Source of the DNA: Spirochaetota bacterium
GTDB lineage: Bacteria > Spirochaetota > UBA4802 > JAGODF01
Direction of reading: 5' to 3'
Length of the DNA: 52,010 nucleotides
Assembly (NCBI GenBank): GCA_026419015.1
Contig: JAOAAF010000007.1
Span: forward strand, 305-52,314
Shown: positions 28,317-37,595 of the stretch, piece after piece
Position numbering within the stretch: the first letter of the stretch is position 1
Layout of the letters: each line of letters starts with the position of its first letter
Made by a program: the position numbers and the translations under genes
Notes under the pieces: model-generated
Seen by the model: only the letters and a program-made list of their open reading frames with translations
Told to the model about the DNA's origin: nothing
The model's database searches: none

Positions 28317-28883
28317 ATGAAAGTGGTACACGTTTTAAAAAAAATTGAAAGCATCGATGAAGATATTCGCGAACTTCGAAAGCTTGAAAAATCGCTGGCG
28401 AAAAACAAATCATTTACCACGCCAATTTATATGTCAATAGAGAAGCAAATTAACATACTTTTAGGTGAGAAAATAAAGCTTATGGAATTGAAGATAGCAA
28501 ATCCACCAAAAGAATTTGCAGAGGAAGTAGAAGCAGAAACCCCATTGATTGGATTTCAGGAGGAAAAGAAGTCGACCAATGAAAAAAAACAAAAAGATTT
28601 ACAGTTAAAAGAAAAAAAAGTAAAGCAAAGAGGGAAAGTCGAGAAGGAAAAAGAGATTTCAGAAGAGTCGATACCCTTAGTCACGCAGGATTTTATTGAC
28701 CAGAAGATGAAAACCATTGAAGAATCGATTAAAAAAGAAAAAGAAGAGCCTGAAGGTGGCGATGTGCATATAAAGCTTCTTGATATTGCACTTGAAAAAG
28801 GCAGTATCAGCAAAAATGATATCGAAAATGAAAAAAAGAAAGTACGTTTTTTCAAAGATAATTTTCCTGGTGGGGAATATTGA
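28317..28883 (+). CDS. Hypothetical highly charged coiled-coil protein
   Basis: ORF with ATG after GAGGG; Lys/Glu-rich heptad-like composition; no known domain. Confidence 0.65.
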   Translation: MKVVHVLKKIESIDEDIRELRKLEKSLAKNKSFTTPIYMSIEKQINILLGEKIKLMELKIANPPKEFAEEVEAETPLIGFQEEKKSTNEKKQKDLQLKEKKVKQRGKVEKEKEISEESIPLVTQDFIDQKMKTIEESIKKEKEEPEGGDVHIKLLDIALEKGSISKNDIENEKKKVRFFKDNFPGGEY

Positions 28884-28903
28884 AACTGAAAATTATTCCA
28901 CGT

Positions 28904-31690
28904 TTATAAGTTCAATTGCGTTTGAGAAAAGCATTTCTCAAGAATGTATTCAACTTTAAATTTTTCAAAAAAGTATTGTGTGCTTGTTGTAGGAGGGATC
29001 TCAGTCCCTCTGAATGCAATCTCGCGTATAAGGGGATAAATGACAAATCTTTCCTTTTGTAATTCTAAGATTTTTTTCGCAACAAGAGATATTTCTTTTA
29101 ATATATATGGACCGCATGTGTGTTTTCCTGGAAGTGTAAATTGATAACGTAAAGGTTCTCCTTTTTTTTGATATACAACCAAACTGATTTGATCATCGGT
29201 TTCAAATTTTCCAATAAATTCTGCTTCGATGAGTTTTGTAATATCAGTGAAATTCGCATTTTCAAATTTATCTGTTTTTAGCTTAATAATTTTAAAATTG
29301 TCTTTTATAAGAATATCCCTTCCATGGGCCTTATTGATGGTAAGGCTAATTTTGTTGCAAAAATTGAAAAGGTTGAGCAAGCAAATGTCTTTATATTTTA
29401 TTGATTTGGTGCAAAAAAAGAGATTTCCTTTTTCATTTATAATATAAAATGAGATTGCCTGTGATGTTTCTTCTACTATAATTGTAAGTGCAAAAGGTTT
29501 GTAGTGTTGATATGTTGTTTGCAAAGTATTTAATCGTTGATCGTCACCATAAAAACGGTATGATATTTCAGCTTTTGGTTTTAGCGAAATAGAAGTGAGA
29601 AGTGCGGGAATAGAATTGAAGGATTCATAATTTATTGAGTTCCCGTCTTTTGTAAAAAGATAGTATCTGTTTCCAAATCGCGTAATAAAGCGGGTGTCGG
29701 ATTTCGAGCAATGTTCAATGAGATGATTGTAAGCGTCTTTGAAAGTTGCAATTATGTTTTTATAAAACTTTTTATAGGTTTCAGGTGAACAAATGAGTAA
29801 ATAATCATCAAAAGATTTATTAATTTTCATCGCATCTGAAAGGATTGTTTTTAATATATTTGGAAAATCTTGTTCCGAGTTATATTCTTTTAAAAATGAT
29901 TCACCCCAGCTCGTAACATAGAGGTGGTGTATTGTTTTTATTTCATCAGCATTTTCGATGTTGAAATTGATAATTAGCATGTTTACAAGATTAAAAGCTT
30001 CAGAGAGGTAATATTCATTTTTAATTTTTATTTTTTCGTTGGTAAAAAACGTCGAAATTAAATTGAGCAGTTCTATTACCGCATTTTGGTTTATGCGATG
30101 GTAACCGGATTGAAGGTTTAACCGGGTATATGAAGGAATGTAGATTCTGTTGAGCGCAGCCCATGCCAGAAGTTTAAGTAAGTTTGAATCTGTTTTAATC
30201 GTAGTAGCTACGAACGTATCGGATTCGCTTCGATCTCGCTTATAAAGTCTCCATTCAGGATTTTGGACACCATGGTTTAATGGTTCAATGTATAGGATTG
30301 GTTCGCCTGGGGTATCTTTAAAAGTGATATGGTGATCGATTTTGTCTTTCTCTCGCCGAAAGTGTGTTTTTATTTTTCGCGATAAGAGCATAAAATCCGA
30401 TTCCGAAATTTTTGTTTGAAGGTTCAATTGTGGGAGCTGTTGCGAAATATTTTGATAACTCAAAATCATAAATCGGGTAACTCTATCCCAGAATTCCATT
30501 ATTTTATTGAAATCCCAGTTATCAAAATTATCGAGATCTTTGATTTCTTTCATTGTCCATTTCCACTCTTTCGCATAGGAAAGCATTACTTTCACTTTAT
30601 ATGGGATATTTTTGGGATCTTTCACCCCAGCGTATTTTGAAATTTGTGGGTCTGCTTTTAAGTAGAGGTTAATTTTTAAAATATCAAGCAATGAAGGTTC
30701 GGAAATTGTTTTTGAATAATAGTCGTAGACTTCTCGAAACATGAAAAGATAGGAGTCCAATATCGTATCATCTATTTTCCCATCGAGTACATTTATTTTG
30801 ATTTTTTGAGAGAGAAGCGATGATCCTCCGCCAAAGAGGTATTTTTCAAGAACCCCAAGTTTGATTATCGATTTAAAAGGATTTCCCAACGATTTTATTA
30901 TTTGGAAAAGAGCTGATCCAAGAAAATCTTCTTTTGATATTTCATAAAGATTACCTAAATCGATGAAATCGTTTTCTTTCATCTCGGGAGGAAGTTGTGC
31001 ATATAATTTGTCGTATTCCGCATTTGTATTGTAAGGAACTACCCACCAGAATGGTATTTTCCCCGCAATAATTATTGAACTTCGAAAGAATTCGTCTTTC
31101 AATACAGCACCAATGGTGGTACCGAATGCTTCTTCTTCGTCTTCGGCAAAAATGTTATTGCGTATGCTTTCAATGTCATTTACAAAAAGGTGAACTGGTA
31201 CTTCGAGTTCGCTTGTTGCCCACTTTTGAATTGCTTCTACTTTTTGGGTAAATAGCAAAAGTTGCTGTGAACTAGTGCTGGATTTATCAATACATACCCA
31301 ATAATCGAAATCGGATTTTTTATTGTATGCAACAGTGCCAATGCTGCCCATCACCGCGAGCATTTGAATAAATGGGTGACGAGTATCAATCTCAACTTTC
31401 ACGGTAGGATATTTTGCTTTTATAAACTTTTTTGTCTCATCATCGGGGGTATAACCGACAATGCCTATAGGAACATCTCCTTCAATGTAACCGGGTAACT
31501 TTTTATGATTTATACTTAAAAGAAATGGGATAGCATTTACGATTCTTTTTACATTAATATTCGGCAATAATTCTTGAAATCTCTGGAATTTCAAAGAATT
31601 GAAATGCAAAAATTTTGATTTATTTTCTTGTATGATTTGTAAGACGTCCATTGAAATAAAATTATCAAATATTAATGAGTTTATGTACAT
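28904..31690 (-). CDS. Class I adenylate cyclase (start at 31651 also possible)
   Basis: MGSIGTVAYNKKSDFDYWVCID nucleotidyltransferase motif; DEEEAFGTTIGAVLKDEFFRSSIIIAGKIPFWWVVP; long class I-like C-terminal region. Confidence 0.87.
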   Translation of the reverse strand: MYINSLIFDNFISMDVLQIIQENKSKFLHFNSLKFQRFQELLPNINVKRIVNAIPFLLSINHKKLPGYIEGDVPIGIVGYTPDDETKKFIKAKYPTVKVEIDTRHPFIQMLAVMGSIGTVAYNKKSDFDYWVCIDKSSTSSQQLLLFTQKVEAIQKWATSELEVPVHLFVNDIESIRNNIFAEDEEEAFGTTIGAVLKDEFFRSSIIIAGKIPFWWVVPYNTNAEYDKLYAQLPPEMKENDFIDLGNLYEISKEDFLGSALFQIIKSLGNPFKSIIKLGVLEKYLFGGGSSLLSQKIKINVLDGKIDDTILDSYLFMFREVYDYYSKTISEPSLLDILKINLYLKADPQISKYAGVKDPKNIPYKVKVMLSYAKEWKWTMKEIKDLDNFDNWDFNKIMEFWDRVTRFMILSYQNISQQLPQLNLQTKISESDFMLLSRKIKTHFRREKDKIDHHITFKDTPGEPILYIEPLNHGVQNPEWRLYKRDRSESDTFVATTIKTDSNLLKLLAWAALNRIYIPSYTRLNLQSGYHRINQNAVIELLNLISTFFTNEKIKIKNEYYLSEAFNLVNMLIINFNIENADEIKTIHHLYVTSWGESFLKEYNSEQDFPNILKTILSDAMKINKSFDDYLLICSPETYKKFYKNIIATFKDAYNHLIEHCSKSDTRFITRFGNRYYLFTKDGNSINYESFNSIPALLTSISLKPKAEISYRFYGDDQRLNTLQTTYQHYKPFALTIIVEETSQAISFYIINEKGNLFFCTKSIKYKDICLLNLFNFCNKISLTINKAHGRDILIKDNFKIIKLKTDKFENANFTDITKLIEAEFIGKFETDDQISLVVYQKKGEPLRYQFTLPGKHTCGPYILKEISLVAKKILELQKERFVIYPLIREIAFRGTEIPPTTSTQYFFEKFKVEYILEKCFSQTQLNL

Positions 31691-31855
31691 TATTTAGAAT
31701 TAACGGATAATTTTGCAATAAAAAAGAAAATTTGGAGCATATTTTATATTTTATTTTGCTTTGTATGAGAGCTGTAGGCTACTATTTTTGTTAAAATTAG
31801 AATGCATTTAAAATCGTATTCTTAACAATTTGTAAAGACTCTTAAACACAAGGTG

Positions 31856-32869
31856 TTATTGAGATATTCGATTAAGATATGGTATGGGATCGACAAACTC
31901 TGTTCCAATTTGAACTTGGTAAAAACACTGATGCCGGGATGATTTACCCGTTTTTCCGACATATCCTATTATTTCCCCTTTTGAAACTTTATCACCTACT
32001 TCAACCGTAACCCGCTGGCAATGGGAATAGTGGGTCATAAATCCGTATTTATGATTTATAGAAACCGTGAGACCTAAAACCGGATCCCATCGAACATCAG
32101 TTACTTTGCCGGGTGCAGTTGCCCTAATTTCAGTTCCAGGAAATGCTGCAATGTCAATTCCAGGGTGAAATTCATTGCGGAAATTTAATGGAGAAGATCT
32201 CATACCGAAACGGGATATGATGTATCCATCCACTGGCCACGAAGAAGGTGTATTGTTAAGAATTTTTTTCCGCGTTTCAAGAAAGATTTTTATTTTTTTC
32301 AGAACATCTTTTGTTATTTTAAGTTCTCGTTCAATTTCTTCGATATTGAGAATCTCAATTGGCGGCGAGTTGGGATCTTCTATTTCATGTGGTGGTGAAG
32401 AGAGAGGATTGCCTCCTTTTGCCCAGAGGGAGTCGACATTGTTTTCTGGGGTTAAAGAATAGAGATAGGTGATTTCTGGTTTAAATTTTTGGAATATTTC
32501 ATATAATTTGTTTATCTCTTCGCGATATTTTTGAATTTGAATTTTGGAATTCGATTTATACATTTTTAACTTTGATACTTCCTTTACAGTAGACGTATGT
32601 TTCACAATCGCGATGGAAGTAATGGTGATTGAAAAAATTAATGTGACAAGTATAAAAGAGATGGTAAATTTCGTTACATGAAAATTAACGATTTTCTTTT
32701 CGGAATGGGGGATGAACATGATGGTGATTCGTTCATTCCCCTTTTTTTTAAATGATTCCCATAGAAGGAACAGTTTTCTTCTCTTTTCGTCAAAATGACG
32801 GTGAAGAAAATCGAGTATATTCGCTTGAAGATCTTTTAGATTCGATTCTTTAAATGGATTTAGTGCCAT
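31856..32869 (-). CDS. Membrane-anchored M23 metallopeptidase
   Basis: N-terminal TM, coiled coil, ISRFGMRSSPLNFRNEFHPGIDIAAFPGTEIRATAPGKV, THYSHC; final motif HQCFYQVQ departs from HxHFE. Confidence 0.88.
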   Translation of the reverse strand: MALNPFKESNLKDLQANILDFLHRHFDEKRRKLFLLWESFKKKGNERITIMFIPHSEKKIVNFHVTKFTISFILVTLIFSITITSIAIVKHTSTVKEVSKLKMYKSNSKIQIQKYREEINKLYEIFQKFKPEITYLYSLTPENNVDSLWAKGGNPLSSPPHEIEDPNSPPIEILNIEEIERELKITKDVLKKIKIFLETRKKILNNTPSSWPVDGYIISRFGMRSSPLNFRNEFHPGIDIAAFPGTEIRATAPGKVTDVRWDPVLGLTVSINHKYGFMTHYSHCQRVTVEVGDKVSKGEIIGYVGKTGKSSRHQCFYQVQIGTEFVDPIPYLNRISQ

Positions 32870-33296
32870 TTTCTCATCAACCGCGTATTTACAGAATCAC
32901 ACTGCATCCGATTTATAAATGTATTTTCCCCCAAGTGCACAATTATTCTCACCTTACGAATTACCCCAACGATTTATTATAAATGTATATATTTTATCTT
33001 ACATCAATATTTTCGGATTTTATAATAGCGTCAATAATTTTTTTATTGGTTAAATCGCTGTAATGTATTGTGGATTACGTGAAACCGCAAATGGTATTAT
33101 TGGGAATCTATTATGAAATAATTTTATAATAAGTGGTTGACATTAAATGTGAGCATTGGGGGCATATTATTTGTATGGATCGGATATGTAAATATTATCG
33201 AAATAAGTATATGACAGAAAAAATAAAAGTTTTCTTGAAAAATGAGCGGTATGGGGTTGGGGTTTTTTATCGATTTAATAAAGCATGGTGGGAATT

Positions 33297-34769
33297 ATGA
33301 AGGATCTTACAAAACTTTTCTATCCTACGTCTGTAGCGGTAATCGGTGCATCGGAACATATCCTTAAATGGGGGTCTATCATCATTTCAAATATTATGGC
33401 TGGCGGTTTTCAAGGCGAAGTATATCCTGTAACAACGAGCAGTGAATTGGTATATGGGAAGAAAGCGTATAAAACAATAGCGGAAATTGGCAAGCCAGTT
33501 GACTTGGTGGTTATTACCATTCCAGCCCATTCGGTGCAAAGCGTCATCGAACAATGTGCCTCTGTGGGAATAAAAAATGCGGTGATTGTGTCATCGGGTT
33601 TTAGCGAAACAAATGAAGAGGGGAAAAAGTTAGAAAGGCAATTAGCAGAATTTGCGCATGCAAAAGGAATGAACATTGTAGGTCCCAACACGATGGGGAT
33701 GGCAAATTTTAAAATCAATCTCCATGCGATGTTTTCACACGTACGCCTTTTTGCAGGTGGGATTTCTCTTATGGCACAAAGCGGTAATGTTGGGAATCAA
33801 ATTATGTATTGGGCAGAACAACAGCACATTGGTCTTAGTAAATTTGTTGGTTCTGGAAATGAAGCTGTTTTGCGCTGTGAGGATTATCTTGATTATTTTT
33901 ATCAGGATGAGGATACATCTGTCATCATTATGTATGTTGAGGGGGTAGATGATGGAAGGTCGTTTATGGAAGCGGCTCGAAAAACAACTGCTAAAAAACC
34001 AGTGGTGCTTTTGAAAGGTGGGAGAACAAGTATTGGTTCAAAAGCAGCGATGTCGCATACTGGAGCCTTAGCGGGGAGCATCCAGATTTTTCGTTCAGCA
34101 ATGGCACAGTGCGGAGTGTGTATGGTGGATACGCAATCGGAGCTTCTTACGTTGGCTGCTGCTTTTGATTCGATGCCATTGCCAAAAGGGAATCGTGTTG
34201 GAGTAGTCACATTAGGTGGCGGATGGGGGGTAATTACCGCAGATGAATGCGAAGAACACGGATTGTTGCTTCCACCGCTTTCAAGGGAATTAATGGCGAA
34301 GCTTGATGAGCGATTGCCGCATTTTTGGAGCAAAGGGAACCCTGTGGATTTGGTTGGCCAGCCCGATCCGCAGTTGTATAAAGATTCTGTTGAAATAATG
34401 GCTAGCTCTGATCTATACGATGCAATTATTGTATTGGGCATTATTAATTCGTTTAAATCGGTATTGCGGTTATATGAAGCTGCTATTCGGCTTGGGAAAG
34501 AAGTGAAAATGGATTTTGTGGAAATGGATAAACACCTCGATGGAATGCAATCTGCCTTTCTCGATAACATTGCAGAACTTATGGAAAAATACGAAAAGCC
34601 AATTTATCCCGTTGCACTTATTTCTCCCCCAGACCAGCCCGTGATCCATCGTTCTGAGAAGAAAGGGAAATACAGCGCAATGATTTTTAAAACACCAGAA
34701 GAAGCGGTAAAATGCTTGGCAAAGCAATTTCGTTATGCCGCATATTTAAAAAAATTAGGGAGGCTATGA
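33297..34769 (+). CDS. Acetate--CoA ligase (ADP-forming), alpha subunit
   Basis: CoA-binding VAVIGASEHILKWG; MSHTGALAGS phospho-His loop; start at 33297 preferred over 33285. Confidence 0.92.
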   Translation: MKDLTKLFYPTSVAVIGASEHILKWGSIIISNIMAGGFQGEVYPVTTSSELVYGKKAYKTIAEIGKPVDLVVITIPAHSVQSVIEQCASVGIKNAVIVSSGFSETNEEGKKLERQLAEFAHAKGMNIVGPNTMGMANFKINLHAMFSHVRLFAGGISLMAQSGNVGNQIMYWAEQQHIGLSKFVGSGNEAVLRCEDYLDYFYQDEDTSVIIMYVEGVDDGRSFMEAARKTTAKKPVVLLKGGRTSIGSKAAMSHTGALAGSIQIFRSAMAQCGVCMVDTQSELLTLAAAFDSMPLPKGNRVGVVTLGGGWGVITADECEEHGLLLPPLSRELMAKLDERLPHFWSKGNPVDLVGQPDPQLYKDSVEIMASSDLYDAIIVLGIINSFKSVLRLYEAAIRLGKEVKMDFVEMDKHLDGMQSAFLDNIAELMEKYEKPIYPVALISPPDQPVIHRSEKKGKYSAMIFKTPEEAVKCLAKQFRYAAYLKKLGRL

Positions 34770-35449
34770 TGAAAGAAATTATTATGAATGCAATTCAGAA
34801 AAAACAAAAGGCTCTTTCTGAATACGATTCGAAGCGCGTGCTATCCGATGTGGGTGTAACAATCACGAAAGAAATCCTTGTAAAGACCAAGGATGAAGCA
34901 TTAAAGGCTGCACGTGAAATAGGTTTTCCAGTTGCGCTGAAGGGATGTTCGGCCGAACTGATGCACAAAACCGAATATGGGATGGTGAAGATAAATCTTC
35001 ATACGGATGAAGAAGTCGAGCGAGCGTTTGATGAGCTTGTGAGCAAGGGAATGGAACTCGATGGCATATTGGTTCAGGAGATGGTAGATGGAGATCGACA
35101 ATTCGTGATTGGTCTTACCAGAGATGCGCAATTTGGTCCGTGTGTAATGTTCGGTCTGGGAGGAATTTTTACTGAGGTTCTTCATGATGTGAGCTTTCGC
35201 GTTGCTCCGATTACAATGGATGATGCATTGGAGATGATCGAAGAAATACGCGCCAAGGAAATTTTGGGTCCTTTTAGAGGAAGTCCTGCAGTTAATAAAG
35301 AAATGCTCGCAAAGGCTTTGGTGGGAGTAGGGAATTTAGGGGTAAAATATGACGAAATCGCCGAAATTGATATTAATCCCCTCATTGTTTGTGGCAATCG
35401 ACCCATTGCAGTAGATGCATTAGTGGTATTAAAACAATTGCCAAAGTGA
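34769..35449 (+). CDS. Acetate--CoA ligase (ADP-forming), beta subunit (ATP-grasp)
   Basis: FPVALKGCSAELMHKTEYGMVKINLHTDEEV; ATP-grasp EIDINPLIV; start codon overlaps alpha stop. Confidence 0.92.
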   Translation: MKEIIMNAIQKKQKALSEYDSKRVLSDVGVTITKEILVKTKDEALKAAREIGFPVALKGCSAELMHKTEYGMVKINLHTDEEVERAFDELVSKGMELDGILVQEMVDGDRQFVIGLTRDAQFGPCVMFGLGGIFTEVLHDVSFRVAPITMDDALEMIEEIRAKEILGPFRGSPAVNKEMLAKALVGVGNLGVKYDEIAEIDINPLIVCGNRPIAVDALVVLKQLPK

Positions 35450-35570
35450 CAATAATTTTTTTATTGCAAAAAAAAAAGAACCAATTTATGTGTCCATCCC
35501 GTGCGACTAAATATTGATGGTTTTTTAAAAGTCATCAGTATTAAAAAATGTTTAAAGAGGTTGTGGCGAG

Positions 35571-36770
35571 ATGAGCAAAAACCTTAAAGGAAATAGAGTG
35601 GGAATACTGTTTTCAGGTGGTCCTGCCCCAAGTGCAAATACAGTCATTTCTTCAACTGCACTCAATTTCCTCGATCATAATATTCCGGTAATTGGGTTTT
35701 ACCGTGGCTATGAGTTTATTCAAGATTTCAATATTTCCAATCCTCGGTTACGGAAAGGCACGCATTACGAAGAAATCACCTATGAAATCACCCGATTCAG
35801 AAACGATAGAGGAATTTATTTAAAAACATCAAGAGCCAACCCCGGAAAAGACATAAAATCAATGGAAGATTTAAAAAATCCTGAAAAAAACCAACGATTG
35901 AGAAACATCATCCAAGCATGTGAGTATTTGGATATTGGGGCTCTCATTTCGATTGGTGGTGATGATACGCTAAAAACAGCAAATTATTTGTATTTGATGG
36001 GTATGCCCATCATTCATATTCCTAAGACAATCGACAACGACTATTACGGTATTGCATGGACGTTTGGTTATTGGACTGCAGTGGATACCGCACAAAAAAT
36101 TATGTTGAATCTTAAGGCTGATGCACAGGCAACTGATAGTTTTTTTATTGTAGAACTTATGGGTAGGAAAGCGGGATGGATAACTTACGCCGCAGGTATT
36201 GCAGCAGAAGCTATTCTCATGATCTCGAGTGAAGATATTGATTCGGATGTTATGAATATCGATGAAGTGGTTGAGAAAATCACAGATACCATTATTGCCC
36301 GCGAGAATAACCGCCGTCCATATGGGGTAATTGCTATTGCGGAAGGCCTCGCGGATAAGCTACCGGATGGGTTAAAACCGACAGAAACAGATCGTCATGG
36401 GAATGTGATTTTTTCTAAGGCAAACATTTCTCAAATATTAGCTGATCGCGTGAAAAAACTTTATAAAGAAAAAACAGGGCTTGAAGTAAAAATTGTTGCG
36501 AAGCAAATTGGATACGAAACCAGAGCAGCAGCGCCAATAAGTTTTGATGTGGTTATGGGAAGCATGCTCGGATACGGAGCGTATAAATTTTATCGGGAAA
36601 ATATTTTTGGGGTAATGGTTTCGGTAACCGATAATTTCGATCTCAAAGCGGTTCCGTTTAATCAACTCATCGATGAAAAAACACTAAAGACAAAGCTGCG
36701 GCTTGTTCCAAAGGGAAGTGACTTTTTTACTTTAAAAGAAAGGCTTTCATATCGAAAAATTTGGGACTAA
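35571..36770 (+). CDS. pfp: PPi-type 6-phosphofructokinase (diphosphate--fructose-6-phosphate 1-phosphotransferase)
   Basis: GILFSGGPAPSANTVI, ISIGGDDTLKTAN, PKTIDNDYYG, ELMGRKAGW; GGDD motif rather than GGDG. Confidence 0.88.
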   Translation: MSKNLKGNRVGILFSGGPAPSANTVISSTALNFLDHNIPVIGFYRGYEFIQDFNISNPRLRKGTHYEEITYEITRFRNDRGIYLKTSRANPGKDIKSMEDLKNPEKNQRLRNIIQACEYLDIGALISIGGDDTLKTANYLYLMGMPIIHIPKTIDNDYYGIAWTFGYWTAVDTAQKIMLNLKADAQATDSFFIVELMGRKAGWITYAAGIAAEAILMISSEDIDSDVMNIDEVVEKITDTIIARENNRRPYGVIAIAEGLADKLPDGLKPTETDRHGNVIFSKANISQILADRVKKLYKEKTGLEVKIVAKQIGYETRAAAPISFDVVMGSMLGYGAYKFYRENIFGVMVSVTDNFDLKAVPFNQLIDEKTLKTKLRLVPKGSDFFTLKERLSYRKIWD

Positions 36771-36843
36771 ACCGGCGACATTAGTGCATAAATAAAAATT
36801 TATTAAATTAACAAAGAAGAAAAGAAAATTCTTGTTAAGCATT

Positions 36844-37470
36844 TCATTGTGCTCGCCGTTTACTTTCGTACTCTTTCATGTATTCATCGATAAGACGGCG
36901 ACTTCCCGCAGGTTCTTCTATTGGACGAAGTTTGAATTTTCGAACTATGTACTCTGCAACGGTTCGAACTGGAGAAGTTATGACTCGTTTGATTGCAGCG
37001 AAGAATTCTTGAAGTATTTCCAAAAATTTTCTACTCAATGGAGTTTTGATTCCAGATGGCCTGTTTGATAGTTTTTGTACGGTTGCAGAAATTGTTTCTT
37101 TGACTGTCTGCGATGGAGTAGCTGCTGGTTTTATTGGTGCATTTGATGTTTTTTTCCCGTAGATGCTTGGAATGGGATTGTAGATGTCGCGCACATAAAC
37201 CTTCGAGGGCATATAGGGGACTCGTTTTGGAATACGCCTTCTAAAAAAGAATAAAAAACCAGATTGACTCGATTTGTCAATAACGAAAAGGAAAAGATAG
37301 TAAATGTAGAGATAGAGGTTTGAAAATATTTGGAAAAAAGTTACCCAAATGTCTAAGAATGCAAAGAAAACTTCAGCGAGAAGTTTAAAGAAGTCCACCC
37401 ATTTGTAAAAGAAATTGAAAAAATTATCTATTGCATTGTTCGCAAACTGTTTTACGAGCGTGTAGTTCAT
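36844..37470 (-). CDS. Hypothetical membrane protein
   Basis: Aromatic-rich hydrophobic N-terminus (FFKLLAEVFFAFLDIWVTFFQIFSNLYLYIYYLFLFVI), basic C-terminus. Confidence 0.6.
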   Translation of the reverse strand: MNYTLVKQFANNAIDNFFNFFYKWVDFFKLLAEVFFAFLDIWVTFFQIFSNLYLYIYYLFLFVIDKSSQSGFLFFFRRRIPKRVPYMPSKVYVRDIYNPIPSIYGKKTSNAPIKPAATPSQTVKETISATVQKLSNRPSGIKTPLSRKFLEILQEFFAAIKRVITSPVRTVAEYIVRKFKLRPIEEPAGSRRLIDEYMKEYESKRRAQ

Positions 37471-37595
37471 AACCCACCTTTTATTGAGAATAAGTTATCA
37501 CTTTTTGCTTCAGATTAAAATCTTCCTATCAAGTGAATATAGAAACCAATTTTTGCGTCAATACATTTTCTTGTAAGGTTGAATTTTTACTGGCC

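Noticed and set aside
33137-33170. TTGACA upstream of the acetyl-CoA synthetase operon
   Set aside because: Nearest -10-like hexamers are at 20-22 nt spacing, outside the usual 16-18.
33902-34570. 222-aa minus-strand ORF
   Set aside because: Fully antisense to the acetyl-CoA synthetase alpha subunit; no recognisable domain; shadow ORF.
35510-35542. AATATTGATG...CATCAGTATT inverted repeat upstream of the PFK gene
   Set aside because: Followed by an A-run rather than a T-run and AT-rich; could be chance, so not called as terminator or operator.
36809-36839. TTAACAA...TTGTTAA hairpin between the PFK gene and the convergent membrane protein gene
   Set aside because: Stem has a bulge and no T-run on the plus side; too weak to call a terminator.
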